From Hyphomicrobiales bacterium (GTDB taxonomy: Bacteria; Pseudomonadota; Alphaproteobacteria; Rhizobiales; Rhizobiaceae), in assembly GCA_900469955.1 (NCBI GenBank), contig UBYX01000014.1, positions 1 through 64,000 on the forward strand: 64,000 nt of DNA, written 5' to 3'. This document shows, piece after piece, positions 8,877 through 17,193 of the stretch. The translations under genes and the position numbers were made by a program. How positions within the stretch are numbered: the stretch's first letter is position 1; each line of letters starts with the position of its first letter. Under the pieces are notes generated by a model. That model worked only from the letters and a program-made list of their open reading frames with translations. It was not told the origin of the DNA and made no database searches.

Positions 8877-9872
8877 TTAAGCCATCGCCTTCAGGGCGCG
8901 CTTGATCAGTCCTGATGTACGGCGCACATCCTCGATATAGCTCGCTACCGCCTGTTCAATTGCACGCGCCTCGGCATACGACGACCGAACGAACTGCAGG
9001 CGTGTGCCGATTCGAGCCTGTCCGAGCCGCCACAAATCACATTCGATGACGCCCGCGATCTTCGGATATCCGCCTGCCGTGTTTGCATCGCTCATCTGCA
9101 CAATCGGTTCGCCGCCGGGTGGAACCTGGATCACACCGGGTACGACGCCATGGGAGCGCATTTCCACAGTCTCCATCGGCACGACGGGATCGCCGGAAAG
9201 GCGATAGCCCGTACGATCGCTGCGGGAGGAGATCCGCCAGGTTTGGCCCCAGAAGGCTTCGCCATCGCCGGCGAACAGCCTATGCTCGCCAGCCGGCAGG
9301 GCGCGGATCAGCAAAGAGCCCTCGGCGGACCGAGGAAAGAATGCGCGAAGCGCAACTGCCGGTTCGACCACCCCTAGGCCTGACGCCGGTATCGGAAGAA
9401 TACCGGCTTCCTCCCCGACCGTGATCCGATCGCCTTTTTCCAGGGGACGCCCGGCATTGCCTCCGAAGTTGCCGCGAAGCGACGTACTGCGGGAACCCAT
9501 GATGCAAGGCACATCCACGCCGCCACCGATGGCAACATAGGCACGCGCCAGCTTGGGTGGCTGCTTCAGCTCAAGAACCTGTCCGACCTCCGCATTATAT
9601 GCGTACCATGGAAGTAGCTCGATCCCGTCCAGCAGCGGGTTGCCGTCGGTGCCCGACACCACGAACGCCGACCGCCGTTTAAAAATGAGGCGGAACGGGA
9701 AGGTCTGGATTTCGAGCACTGCCGCCCCCTCGGCATTGCCGACGAGAATATTGCCGATCTTGACTGCGAGCGGGTCCATTGCGCCGCTGGCGGATACGCC
9801 AATATCACGATAGCCGGGACGTCCGAGGTCCTGCACGGTATTAAATGGACCGGTCTCGACAATCTCGATCAC
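8877..9872 (-). CDS. pxpC: PxpC / urea-carboxylase-type carboxyltransferase subunit
   Basis: A 331-residue protein of the KipA/PxpC family (allophanate hydrolase subunit 2, AHS2), homologous to half of the carboxyltransferase region of urea carboxylase. Motifs visible are TVQDLGRPGYRDIGVSASGAMD near the N-terminus and the GGEPIVQMSDANTAGGYPKIAGV segment near residue 245. The GTG start at 9872 overlaps the pxpB stop (GTGA), which matches the conserved N-terminus (IEIVETGPFNTVQDLG); longer readings add residues foreign to the family. In the standard system it partners PxpB. Here it could instead transfer carboxyl groups from the carrier protein encoded at 12383. Confidence 0.9.
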   Translation of the reverse strand: MIEIVETGPFNTVQDLGRPGYRDIGVSASGAMDPLAVKIGNILVGNAEGAAVLEIQTFPFRLIFKRRSAFVVSGTDGNPLLDGIELLPWYAYNAEVGQVLELKQPPKLARAYVAIGGGVDVPCIMGSRSTSLRGNFGGNAGRPLEKGDRITVGEEAGILPIPASGLGVVEPAVALRAFFPRSAEGSLLIRALPAGEHRLFAGDGEAFWGQTWRISSRSDRTGYRLSGDPVVPMETVEMRSHGVVPGVIQVPPGGEPIVQMSDANTAGGYPKIAGVIECDLWRLGQARIGTRLQFVRSSYAEARAIEQAVASYIEDVRRTSGLIKRALKAMA

Positions 9873-10576
9873 AACTCGATCCTCGCTGGCAGGAAACGAA
9901 CCGTATCGCCCGGGGCCATCATGGCGGGCGACGCCGACGTCGGGTCGAACATCTGCATTTCTGCAAAGCCGATCGAATTCCAACCATTCGGGCCGGTAAG
10001 CATCGCCACACCTGTCTGCATGCCGCCGATGGTCACGCAGCCCTTCTCCATCCTCAGTGATGGAACCGTTTTTCTGGGCATGTAGATGCGCGGATCAAGA
10101 CCGTGCAGATAGCCGAAGCCAGGCGCGCTACCGAGCGCGAACACCCGGTAGGTCGCCTCGTGATGGATACGGACAACGTCCCGATCACTGAGGCCGGACA
10201 GATCGCAAAGCGCCGGCAAGTCGGTTGCGTGCTGACCACCATAATGGACCGGAATCTCTATCGTCTTTCCCTTGAGATCGATACTGCGGGCATTGTCCCA
10301 AGCTTCCAGCAGCCGGTCGACAACGACATCAGGATCCTCCGGCGTCTCTTTTAGGATCGCCAGGATGTTGGTCATCCCGGGGATGATTTCCGCGATATCG
10401 GACCACCCTTTTACCTGCTGGGAAAGGGCCCAGATCCGGCGCTGGGCAGCGAGGTCGAAGTCTCCGGGCGCTTCAAGCAGGAAGGACCTCGCGCCGATCG
10501 ATGAGACCCGTGCGCGGGCTTTTGTCGAGGATAAGATTTCGCGCTGCAGGGCGTGGCTGTTCGATGGAGCGATCAT
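9869..10576 (-). CDS. pxpB: PxpB / urea-carboxylase-type carboxyltransferase subunit
   Basis: A 235-residue KipI/PxpB (AHS1) protein. Family features are the PGMTNILAIL stretch, IPVHYGGQHATDLPAL, and the cyclophilin-like core with GSAPGFGYLHGLDPRI followed by PRKTVPSLRM and TGPNGWNSIG. The ATG at 10576 overlaps the upstream carrier gene stop (ATGA), and its 3' end overlaps the pxpC start, so the two subunits should be made in equal amounts. Alone it is most often annotated as 5-oxoprolinase subunit B; beside a biotin carboxylase it equally fits one half of a split carboxyltransferase. Confidence 0.9.
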   Translation of the reverse strand: MIAPSNSHALQREILSSTKARARVSSIGARSFLLEAPGDFDLAAQRRIWALSQQVKGWSDIAEIIPGMTNILAILKETPEDPDVVVDRLLEAWDNARSIDLKGKTIEIPVHYGGQHATDLPALCDLSGLSDRDVVRIHHEATYRVFALGSAPGFGYLHGLDPRIYMPRKTVPSLRMEKGCVTIGGMQTGVAMLTGPNGWNSIGFAEMQMFDPTSASPAMMAPGDTVRFLPARIEL

Positions 10577-10995
10577 GATTGGACCTCGATCTCGAACAGG
10601 GGAGCGCCATATCCAACCATAGCGTCCGCTTCTGCAAGCAGCTTGGTGACGGTTCCGGAGCGACCGGCGGAAACGGGTAGGAGAACCGGCCCGACGCGGA
10701 TAAAACCGAGGACATCGGTTGCGCAAATCGCGCGCGGCAGAGAGCTGACCTCGGCGGACCCCGATCGGTGGGCAACGCAGAAATATCCCGCCAGCGGAGC
10801 CCTGACGAGAACTGGGGAAACCGAACCGGGTTGAGCCGACCTATTTGATCCGATCTTCGCTTCGCCCGCACTGGAAACAACGATACGAAGCTGACCGGAA
10901 GGCGCCGAAATCTCGAGGCCGGCCACGCCGGCAGCGGTCAATGCATCGGTCAGGAATGCGATGGTCGCCGGATCGCTGAAATCGATCGCACTCAT
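10573..10995 (-). CDS. Biotin carrier-like protein lacking the biotinylation lysine
   Basis: A 140-residue protein with a biotinyl/lipoyl-like C-terminal half (about residues 65-137: VRAPLAGYF ... TDVLGFIRVGPVLLPVSAGRSG ... ADAMVGYGAPLFEIE). Aligned by eye with the carrier at 12383-12817, the Ala-Met-Lys of the biotin loop is replaced by Val-Gly-Pro (Pro103 at the lysine position), so it should not be biotinylated. The ATG at 10995 overlaps the biotin carboxylase stop (ATGA), and its own stop overlaps pxpB, so the gene is embedded in a tightly coupled set and looks maintained rather than decayed. It may be a structural or docking subunit, or a carrier for something else. Confidence 0.75.
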   Translation of the reverse strand: MSAIDFSDPATIAFLTDALTAAGVAGLEISAPSGQLRIVVSSAGEAKIGSNRSAQPGSVSPVLVRAPLAGYFCVAHRSGSAEVSSLPRAICATDVLGFIRVGPVLLPVSAGRSGTVTKLLAEADAMVGYGAPLFEIEVQS

Positions 10996-12386
10996 CGCGC
11001 TCCCCGCTGCTTTAGCCATTGCTCGAGATAATGGATATCCGTCTCGCCACGTCCGAAAGCCTCGTCCTCAAACAGCGCGCGCAGCAACGAGAGGTTTGTC
11101 GCAATTCCACCAATCCGGGTTCGGGAGAGCGCCTCACGCATTTTTATCATCGCCTCCGCGCGCGTTGGCGCATGAACGATCAGTTTGCCGATCAATGAGT
11201 CGTAGTAAGGCGATACTTTATAGCCTGCATGGATATGGGTATCGACCCGAATACCCTCCCCCTCCGGCAGGACGAGATCGCTGATGACACCCGCCGAGGG
11301 CAGGAAATTGTCTGGATCTTCGGCATTGATGCGGCATTCGAAGGAATGGCCCTCGCACTGGACATCCGCTTGGCTCACCTCCAGCGGATTACCCTGCGCC
11401 GCCTTGATCTGCGACTGCACGATATCGAGCCCGCTCGTCATCTCCGTGACAGGGTGTTCGACCTGGAGCCGCGTGTTCATCTCGATGAAATAAAACGCGC
11501 CATCTTCATAAAGGAATTCGAAAGTCCCGACGCCGCGGTAGCCGACCTGCCGGCAAGCCTGGACGCAAGCCAGACCGACCGGACCGATAACCTCGGGCGG
11601 GATGCCTGGCGCAGGCGCCTCCTCCACGACCTTCTGATGACGGCGCTGCATTGAGCAATCGCGGTGCCCGAGCCAGACGGCGCTGCCATGGATGTCGCAC
11701 AGAACCTGTATTTCAATATGACGGGGATGCTGGAGAAACTTCTCGATATAGAGAGACGGCGAGCCGAAGGCCTGCTGCGCCTCTTCGCGCGTCAGCGCTA
11801 TGGCTTCATGCAATCGGCCTGCCTCCTGGACAACGCGCATGCCGCGCCCGCCTCCGCCGCCAGCCGCCTTGATGATGACCGGATATCCAATTTCCAGGGC
11901 AATCCGCTCAACCGCCGCCGGGTCATCCGGAAGCGCCGTATCCGGGCCGGGCACGCATGGCACCCCGGCCGCCATCATCGCGCGCTTTGCAGAAATCTTG
12001 TCGCCCATGGTCGCGATCGAAGACGCATCGGGGCCGATGAACACCAGGCCCGCCTCCTCGACCACCCTGGCGAATTCGGCATTCTCGGACAGAAAGCCAT
12101 AGCCAGGATGGATGGCCCCTGCTCCGGTCAGGCGCGCGGCGAGCAGAAGAGCATCCTTGTTCAGGTAGCTTTTCGCCGCACTCGAGGGCCCGATGCAGAG
12201 AAAGCTGTCCGCCGTCCGGCCGTAGGACGCCTCGCGGTCGGCCTCGGAGCAAACTGCAACCGTTTTCAAGCCGAGTTCGCGGCAGGCGCGCTGGATGCGA
12301 ACTGCGATCTCTCCACGATTGGCGATGAGTACCGTATCGAACTGCTTGTCCGAAGGCGCAACCTTGTCGATCGATCCGGGCATCAT
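10992..12386 (-). CDS. accC: Biotin carboxylase subunit (AccC type)
   Basis: A 464-residue ATP-grasp enzyme that carboxylates biotin on a carrier protein using bicarbonate and ATP. The N-terminal VLIANRGEIAVR (19-30), the glycine-rich loop GGGGGRGMR (176-184), RDCSMQRRHQK (242-252) and the EMNTRLQVEHPVTE catalytic segment (302-315) are all intact. The start overlaps the carrier gene stop (ATGA at 12383-12386). This is probably not the housekeeping acetyl-CoA carboxylase copy, because the partner genes downstream are pxpB and pxpC rather than accA or accD; they resemble the carboxyltransferase part of urea carboxylase. The natural acceptor is unknown. Confidence 0.92.
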   Translation of the reverse strand: MMPGSIDKVAPSDKQFDTVLIANRGEIAVRIQRACRELGLKTVAVCSEADREASYGRTADSFLCIGPSSAAKSYLNKDALLLAARLTGAGAIHPGYGFLSENAEFARVVEEAGLVFIGPDASSIATMGDKISAKRAMMAAGVPCVPGPDTALPDDPAAVERIALEIGYPVIIKAAGGGGGRGMRVVQEAGRLHEAIALTREEAQQAFGSPSLYIEKFLQHPRHIEIQVLCDIHGSAVWLGHRDCSMQRRHQKVVEEAPAPGIPPEVIGPVGLACVQACRQVGYRGVGTFEFLYEDGAFYFIEMNTRLQVEHPVTEMTSGLDIVQSQIKAAQGNPLEVSQADVQCEGHSFECRINAEDPDNFLPSAGVISDLVLPEGEGIRVDTHIHAGYKVSPYYDSLIGKLIVHAPTRAEAMIKMREALSRTRIGGIATNLSLLRALFEDEAFGRGETDIHYLEQWLKQRGAR

Positions 12387-12817
12387 GCAATCTCTGCCAG
12401 CACGTCACCGGTCTCCACTTCCCCGCCGTCGATTTCCGTCAGGCACATGATCCGACCGGCACGAGGCGCGGTTATGGTGTTGAAGACCTTCATCGCTTCG
12501 ATGATGAAGAGTGTCTGCCCCTCCTCCACCGTGTCACCGAGCCCGATGAACGGCTCCTGCCCTGGAGCTGGTGACCGATGCAGAACACCGAAGACAGGCG
12601 CCTTTACCGGAAAAGCCGGAGCTTGCCCGTCTACAGACGATGCGTTGCGACCTGACCCGTCGATGTCTGTTGTTTCCAGCGACGCCGGCCTGGCCGATGC
12701 GACCTGACCCGGTGTCCGAAAAATGCGAACCGTCACGTCCTTCTCTGTGACCGTCAGTTCGGTAACGTTCGATCGGCCGACAAAATCGATCAGCGTCTTT
12801 ATTTTCGACAGGTCCAT
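12383..12817 (-). CDS. accB: Biotin carboxyl carrier protein (AccB type)
   Basis: A 144-residue carrier, first gene of the operon. The N-terminal helical region (MDLSKIKTLIDFVGRSNVTEL) is typical of AccB, followed by a Pro/Ser/Ala linker (about 35-70) and the biotinyl domain with EAMKVFN at 107-113, Lys110 being the biotin attachment site. The start at 12817 fits the AccB N-terminus; an upstream in-frame start adds 11 unconserved residues. It should be biotinylated by BirA and then charged by the biotin carboxylase whose gene overlaps it. A 178-base leader separates it from the sugar permease upstream. Confidence 0.9.
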   Translation of the reverse strand: MDLSKIKTLIDFVGRSNVTELTVTEKDVTVRIFRTPGQVASARPASLETTDIDGSGRNASSVDGQAPAFPVKAPVFGVLHRSPAPGQEPFIGLGDTVEEGQTLFIIEAMKVFNTITAPRAGRIMCLTEIDGGEVETGDVLAEIA

Positions 12818-12930
12818 GAGCGTGCTCGGTATTTCGCATCCTGCTGACAACCCGGATTATCCGGCTCGCAATCAGTTGCATTCTTCCGTAACACGATGAC
12901 CCGCCCGATGGGGTCAGACGAACTTTTGAT

Positions 12931-12952
12931 GACCAGGCGTTCATGCCTGGTC
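12931..12952. other. Perfect 8-bp hairpin before the accB operon
   Basis: GACCAGGC at 12931-12938 and GCCTGGTC at 12945-12952 form a perfect stem with a six-base loop. It lies after the sugar permease stop (12996) and upstream of accB (12817) on the minus strand. It could terminate the arabinosidase/ABC operon or sit in the accB leader. The run after the stem is A-rich rather than T-rich on that strand, so a simple intrinsic terminator is not certain. Confidence 0.45.
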
Positions 12953-12995
12953 GCGCTGCGGATCGCCCAGCGCTGGCGATTTCCACCGCCTGGTC

Positions 12996-13826
12996 TTAAC
13001 CCTTGACGCCGGAGGAGATCATGACCGCCTCAGTGACCCTTTTCTGGAATATCAGGTAGGCGAATGCGACGGGCATGGCACCCAGCAGCGCGACCGACAT
13101 GAGACGGGCATAGAACACTCCGAATGCATCATTGACCTGAGTGATCCCGACAGGGATCGTCATCATATCCTCTGTCGTGACAGCAAGGAACGGCCAGAGA
13201 AACTGGTTCCATGCCATGATGAAGGTGATGATGGCGAGCGCGGTCGTGATGCCCCAGTTGAGCGGCAAGTAAATCTTGAACAGGAGCGTATAGTCTCCTC
13301 CTCCGTCGAGAACCACCGCTTCGCGCATTTCCTTAGGCACGGCATCGAAAAACTGCTTATAGACGATGATCACCACTGGAACGATGAGCTGCGGCAGGAT
13401 GATGCCGGCCCAGGTGTTGATAAGCCCGAGGTCGTTCATCAGGATAAACTGGGTGACGACGAGTGCCTGGGACGGCACCATGAAACTTGCCAGCACAATG
13501 CCGTAGAGAAGACGGCGCCCGGGGAAGCGCAGCTGTGAAATCGCGTAGGCGCACATCATGCCCGTGACTATGACGGTCACGGTTATGATCATCGCCGTGC
13601 CGATTGAGTTGAGATACCAGTTGAGGATGTTCGAGTTCCAGAGGATGTCGACGTAGGCGCCGAGATTGAACTCATCCGGGATCACCCCAGCGTCATTGGA
13701 AACCACACGCTCCTCCGTGCGGATGGAGGTGATGAAGGCCCAGTAGAGCGGGAAAATCCACAGCGCGGCAGCCAGGAAGGTACTGATGGTCAAGACCGCA
13801 TTTTCGACCTTGCGGATGTTTCTCAT
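12996..13826 (-). CDS. Sugar ABC transporter permease (MalG type)
   Basis: A 276-residue inner-membrane permease of the carbohydrate uptake CUT1 family, with about six hydrophobic segments. The coupling loop reads PKEMREAVVLDGGGDYTLLFKIYLPL, where the usual EAA-x3-G is written EAVVLDGGG, and the protein ends with the typical RVTEAVMISSGVKG. It overlaps the partner permease by four bases (ATGA at 13823-13826) and is the last gene of the arabinosidase operon. Confidence 0.92.
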   Translation of the reverse strand: MRNIRKVENAVLTISTFLAAALWIFPLYWAFITSIRTEERVVSNDAGVIPDEFNLGAYVDILWNSNILNWYLNSIGTAMIITVTVIVTGMMCAYAISQLRFPGRRLLYGIVLASFMVPSQALVVTQFILMNDLGLINTWAGIILPQLIVPVVIIVYKQFFDAVPKEMREAVVLDGGGDYTLLFKIYLPLNWGITTALAIITFIMAWNQFLWPFLAVTTEDMMTIPVGITQVNDAFGVFYARLMSVALLGAMPVAFAYLIFQKRVTEAVMISSGVKG

Positions 13827-14701
13827 CGGCGTCCTCCGGCTCGCAAAATCTGAAACTGCAGCACTGACAACACTGCGATAACCACAAACAGGATAAGTGC
13901 GATAGCCGAGGCGTAACCGCCATGATTGAGCTGGAAGGCCTCGCGATAGACCATCAGCAGCAGGACATAGGAAGAGTTGAATGGGCCGCCGCTGCTGAGA
14001 AGGTAGACCTGATCAAAGATCTTGAGCTGCAGGATGAGTTGCAATGTGAGCACCAAAGCGGTGACCGGCCAGAGCAGAGGCCAGGTGACCCTGGCAAAAA
14101 GCTGCCATCGCGTCGCGCCATCGAGTTGTGCCGCCTCATAATAATCCTTCGGTATATTTCGGAGGCCAGCAATGAACAACAGGATGTTGAACCCGTTCGT
14201 CCACCAGATCGTGACGAGCGCTACCATGGGCATTACCCAATAGGGGTTTTTGAAGACGGGGACCGGCTTGCCGTAGAAGAACGATATGACAGGCTGCAGG
14301 ACCCCAAACTGGAAATCCAACATCCAGGTCCAGATCTGCGTCACGACGGAGACCGGCAGAATATAGGGTAAAAAGAAGACGGCGAGCGCAAGCGCCTGCA
14401 GGGAGCCGCGCAGGCGCGTGATCATGAGCGCGATGCTCAGCGCCAGGGCGGTTGTTGGAATAACTGTCAGCAGGATAAAGTAGCCGTTGTTCCTCAAGGA
14501 CGTGAAGAACAGCTTGTCGGTCAGGAGCCTTTTGAAATTGTCGAGCCCCACCCAGGCGCCGGGGCCGATCAGCGGTGAATTGGTCAGGCTGAGCTCGACG
14601 AGGCGGATAGCGGGATAAAGAAAGACTAGCGCAAAGATGAGCACGAAGGGTGCCACTAAGGAGGCTGCGACCGCCACCTCTCTGCGCCGGTTTGTAAGCA
14701 T
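13823..14701 (-). CDS. Sugar ABC transporter permease (MalF/UgpA type)
   Basis: A 292-residue CUT1 permease starting MLTNRRREVAVAAS at 14701; longer in-frame readings add a non-family N-terminus. It has the expected first transmembrane helix (LVAPFVLIFALVFLYPAIRL) and the coupling loop PKDYYEAAQLDGATRWQLFARVTWPL. It is separated by 70 bases, containing a strong hairpin, from the binding protein gene upstream, and is coupled to the second permease downstream. Substrate is inferred from context to be arabinose-containing oligosaccharides. Confidence 0.92.
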   Translation of the reverse strand: MLTNRRREVAVAASLVAPFVLIFALVFLYPAIRLVELSLTNSPLIGPGAWVGLDNFKRLLTDKLFFTSLRNNGYFILLTVIPTTALALSIALMITRLRGSLQALALAVFFLPYILPVSVVTQIWTWMLDFQFGVLQPVISFFYGKPVPVFKNPYWVMPMVALVTIWWTNGFNILLFIAGLRNIPKDYYEAAQLDGATRWQLFARVTWPLLWPVTALVLTLQLILQLKIFDQVYLLSSGGPFNSSYVLLLMVYREAFQLNHGGYASAIALILFVVIAVLSVLQFQILRAGGRR

Positions 14702-14730
14702 TGCCACGTCTGGAACCCTCCTTGAGGAAC

Positions 14731-14764
14731 AGAGGGCCGCGTCCTTGAAAGACGCAGCCGCTCT
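14731..14764. other. Hairpin between binding protein and permease genes (arabinosidase operon)
   Basis: The arms at 14731-14743 and 14751-14764 pair over 12 bases (AGAG, GGC, GCGTC with their complements) around a seven-base loop, with one mismatch and one bulge. It lies immediately after the binding protein stop. Such intercistronic stems can protect upstream mRNA and lower permease expression. A comparable stem occurs at 44832-44874. Confidence 0.6.
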
Positions 14765-14771
14765 CATTCCA

Positions 14772-16040
14772 TCACTTCAGTGCATTCACGAGGTCGGCCT
14801 TGACCTGCTCAGCGGCCGCCAGAGGTTCGGCATAGCCATGAATGGCTGGCGATATGATGTTGATCGCCGCGTCATAAGCTGGCGAAGCAACGCCTGCGAT
14901 CGGCGAGCGCGGATCGTAGGATGCCGTGCCGGCCAACGCCGAATAGGTGGCGTTCGGTTCCATCTTCTTGAATTCGTCGCTCTCAGCAACCGACTTGTAG
15001 GCCGGAATGTGACCTGCATCAGCCCAGGAGATGGCGTTCTTTTCCATCCAGCCGACGACAGTCATGACCGCCTTGCGCTTCTCAGGCGACATGCGGTTGT
15101 TCTTGGCAAGCGCAAAGGCGTGCGAGTCGGCCCAGGTGGTCTGGGCTCCCATCAGCTTCGGAACCTGCACCGCACCCCATTCGAAGCCGAGTGTTCCTTT
15201 CTTCTTGAGGTCAACCATGGTCGGCACTTCCCACACGCCGTTCAGCATGAAGGCCGATTTGCCCGAGGTGAAGAGAGCGACCGAGGCCTCGTATGCAGCC
15301 TGTTCCGGCTGCCACCCGTTGCTACCCCACTTGGTCATCACCTCGATGGCTTTTGCAGCCTTTTGCAAGTTCTCGCCGGGCAAGACCTCGTTGCCGGCGA
15401 TCAACTCGCCTCCTTGCTGGCGAAGCAAGGTATAGAAGACACGATAAGTACCTCCGTCGTCACCGGTGGCGTAGGTGACAGGCGCCTCGGCCCCCTTTTC
15501 CTTGGCAATCGCTAATGCCTCTTCAAAGTCCTTGAGGCTTTCGATGCCTGTCAGCTTTCCGTTTGCATCCAGAAAGCGCGAGCCTTCCAGATAGGTCTTG
15601 TTGTAGTAGAGAACGATGGAATGGATATCGAAAGGCACGGCATAGAGCTTGCCGTCGTCGCTGCTGGCAGCCTTTACCGATGCCTCGAAGAAGTCATCCT
15701 TGTTCAAGCCTGCATTTTTGAGATCCTCATTGGTGATCTCCTCCAGCACACCCTCCTCAAGACCCAGCGGCATGCGCGACAGATGATATGTCATTATGTC
15801 CGGGCCCTGGTTCACGGCAACGGCCGTGCGTACCTTGGTGTAGTAGGGAATGCCCCATTCCAGCGTCGTGCCGGTTATCTTGATATCAGGATGCTCCTGG
15901 TTGAAGCGGCTGATCAGTGCCTTCATCCGCACACCGTCACCGCCACTCAGGAAGTCCCACCAGGTGATGTTCTCCTGCGCGAAAGCCGGTATTGCCATCA
16001 ACGCGATAGCGCCCGCCGCAAGTAATTTTCTGTATCGCAT
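14772..16040 (-). CDS. Sugar ABC transporter substrate-binding protein
   Basis: A 422-residue family 1 extracellular binding protein with the Sec signal MRYRKLLAAGAIALMAIPAFA, mature chain from QENITWWDF. The opening ITWWDFLSGGDG and the later LFTSGKSAFMLNGVWEVP are classic CUT1 binding-protein motifs. The ATG at 16040 has GGAGGAG just upstream, better than the in-frame start 15 bases earlier. It sits between the ATPase gene and the two permeases of the same operon, whose first gene is a cytoplasmic GH51 arabinofuranosidase, so arabino-oligosaccharides are the likely ligand. Confidence 0.92.
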   Translation of the reverse strand: MRYRKLLAAGAIALMAIPAFAQENITWWDFLSGGDGVRMKALISRFNQEHPDIKITGTTLEWGIPYYTKVRTAVAVNQGPDIMTYHLSRMPLGLEEGVLEEITNEDLKNAGLNKDDFFEASVKAASSDDGKLYAVPFDIHSIVLYYNKTYLEGSRFLDANGKLTGIESLKDFEEALAIAKEKGAEAPVTYATGDDGGTYRVFYTLLRQQGGELIAGNEVLPGENLQKAAKAIEVMTKWGSNGWQPEQAAYEASVALFTSGKSAFMLNGVWEVPTMVDLKKKGTLGFEWGAVQVPKLMGAQTTWADSHAFALAKNNRMSPEKRKAVMTVVGWMEKNAISWADAGHIPAYKSVAESDEFKKMEPNATYSALAGTASYDPRSPIAGVASPAYDAAINIISPAIHGYAEPLAAAEQVKADLVNALK

Positions 16041-16112
16041 AACCGTCTCCTCCACCGTTCATGCCGCCCATCTCCTGATCGGCGGCGGTTGAAACCACTC
16101 CACGTCGATCCG

Positions 16113-17183
16113 TCAGCGCAGCCGTGTTCCGTCCTCGCCGAAAACAAGCACCTCCCCGGCGTCGGCCGTGAGCGAGATGGTCTTGCCATCCAGGCTTTCG
16201 CGCCGACCGCGAGTTTCCACGATGATCTCCTTGCCATCGGCTACTCGTGCATGAAGGTAAGACACTCCCCCAAGGTCCTCCTCCATCTCGACCGACGCCT
16301 TCAATCCGTCGCCGGAAATATGCAGATGTTCAGGTCTTAGCCCGACTTTCACTTGGGTTCCCTCACCCACATCGGCGCGGACGTTTGCCAACAGTTCCGT
16401 GTGCAGACCGATCAAGCCGATCCTCAACATCTCGCCTTGGCGCCCCGACACCCGGCCATCGAGGAAGTTCATCGCCGGTGAGCCGATAAAGCCGCCGACG
16501 AATTGGTTGTCAGGATCGTCATAGAGATCGAGAGGCCTTCCGGCCTGCTGCAGCCTACCGCGCTTCAACACGAAAATGCGGTCGGCCAGGGTCATCGCTT
16601 CCACCTGGTCGTGGGTCACGTAGATCATGGTGGCGCCGATCTGCTTGTGCAGCCTTGCAAGTTCGATGCGCATCTGAACGCGCAGTTCCGCATCGAGGTT
16701 GGACAATGGTTCGTCGAACAGGAAGACCTTCGGCTGGCGGACGATGGCCCGGCCAATGGCAACGCGCTGGCGCTGTCCTCCAGACAGCTCCGACGGTCGT
16801 TTCTTGAGATGCTCATCAAGATGCAGGATGCGAGCGGCCTCGTGCACCATCTCCGCGACACGGGCCTTTGGGGTTTTCTTGAGCCTCAACGAGAAGGCCA
16901 TATTCTCGAAGACCGTCAGATGAGGATAAAGCGCGTAGGACTGAAAGACCATCGCGACTTCCCGTTTGGCGGGCTCGATATCCGTGACATCACGCCCCTC
17001 GATCGAAATCGAGCCGCCCGACGTATCTTCCAATCCCGCGATCATCCGAAGCAGCGTCGACTTTCCGCAGCCCGACGGGCCAACGAAGACCGCAAAGTTG
17101 CCCGTGGGGATCTCCATGTTGACATCATGAACGACCCCAACGGTCCCGAAACTCTTGCTGACATTCCGTAAGGTAACTCCCAT
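16113..17183 (-). CDS. Sugar ABC transporter ATP-binding protein (UgpC/MsmK type)
   Basis: A 356-residue CUT1 ATPase. Walker [10 protein letters not shown] is at 35-43, signature LSGGQ at 133-137 and Walker B VFLFDEP at 153-159; the C-terminal 120 residues form the regulatory OB/MOBE domain, including VGLRPEHLHI. It starts ten bases after the arabinosidase stop and precedes the binding protein, giving the order arabinosidase-ATPase-binding protein-permease-permease. Confidence 0.94.
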   Translation of the reverse strand: MGVTLRNVSKSFGTVGVVHDVNMEIPTGNFAVFVGPSGCGKSTLLRMIAGLEDTSGGSISIEGRDVTDIEPAKREVAMVFQSYALYPHLTVFENMAFSLRLKKTPKARVAEMVHEAARILHLDEHLKKRPSELSGGQRQRVAIGRAIVRQPKVFLFDEPLSNLDAELRVQMRIELARLHKQIGATMIYVTHDQVEAMTLADRIFVLKRGRLQQAGRPLDLYDDPDNQFVGGFIGSPAMNFLDGRVSGRQGEMLRIGLIGLHTELLANVRADVGEGTQVKVGLRPEHLHISGDGLKASVEMEEDLGGVSYLHARVADGKEIIVETRGRRESLDGKTISLTADAGEVLVFGEDGTRLR

Positions 17184-17193
17184 GGCTTTCCCC

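Noticed and set aside
11664-12707. 347-codon open frame opposite accC and accB
   Set aside because: Antisense to two genes with intact catalytic motifs; no recognisable protein pattern.
10992-12817. accB-accC as the housekeeping acetyl-CoA carboxylase pair
   Set aside because: Downstream genes are pxpB and pxpC with overlapping starts, not the usual fatty acid synthesis neighbours, so a dedicated carboxylase is more likely.
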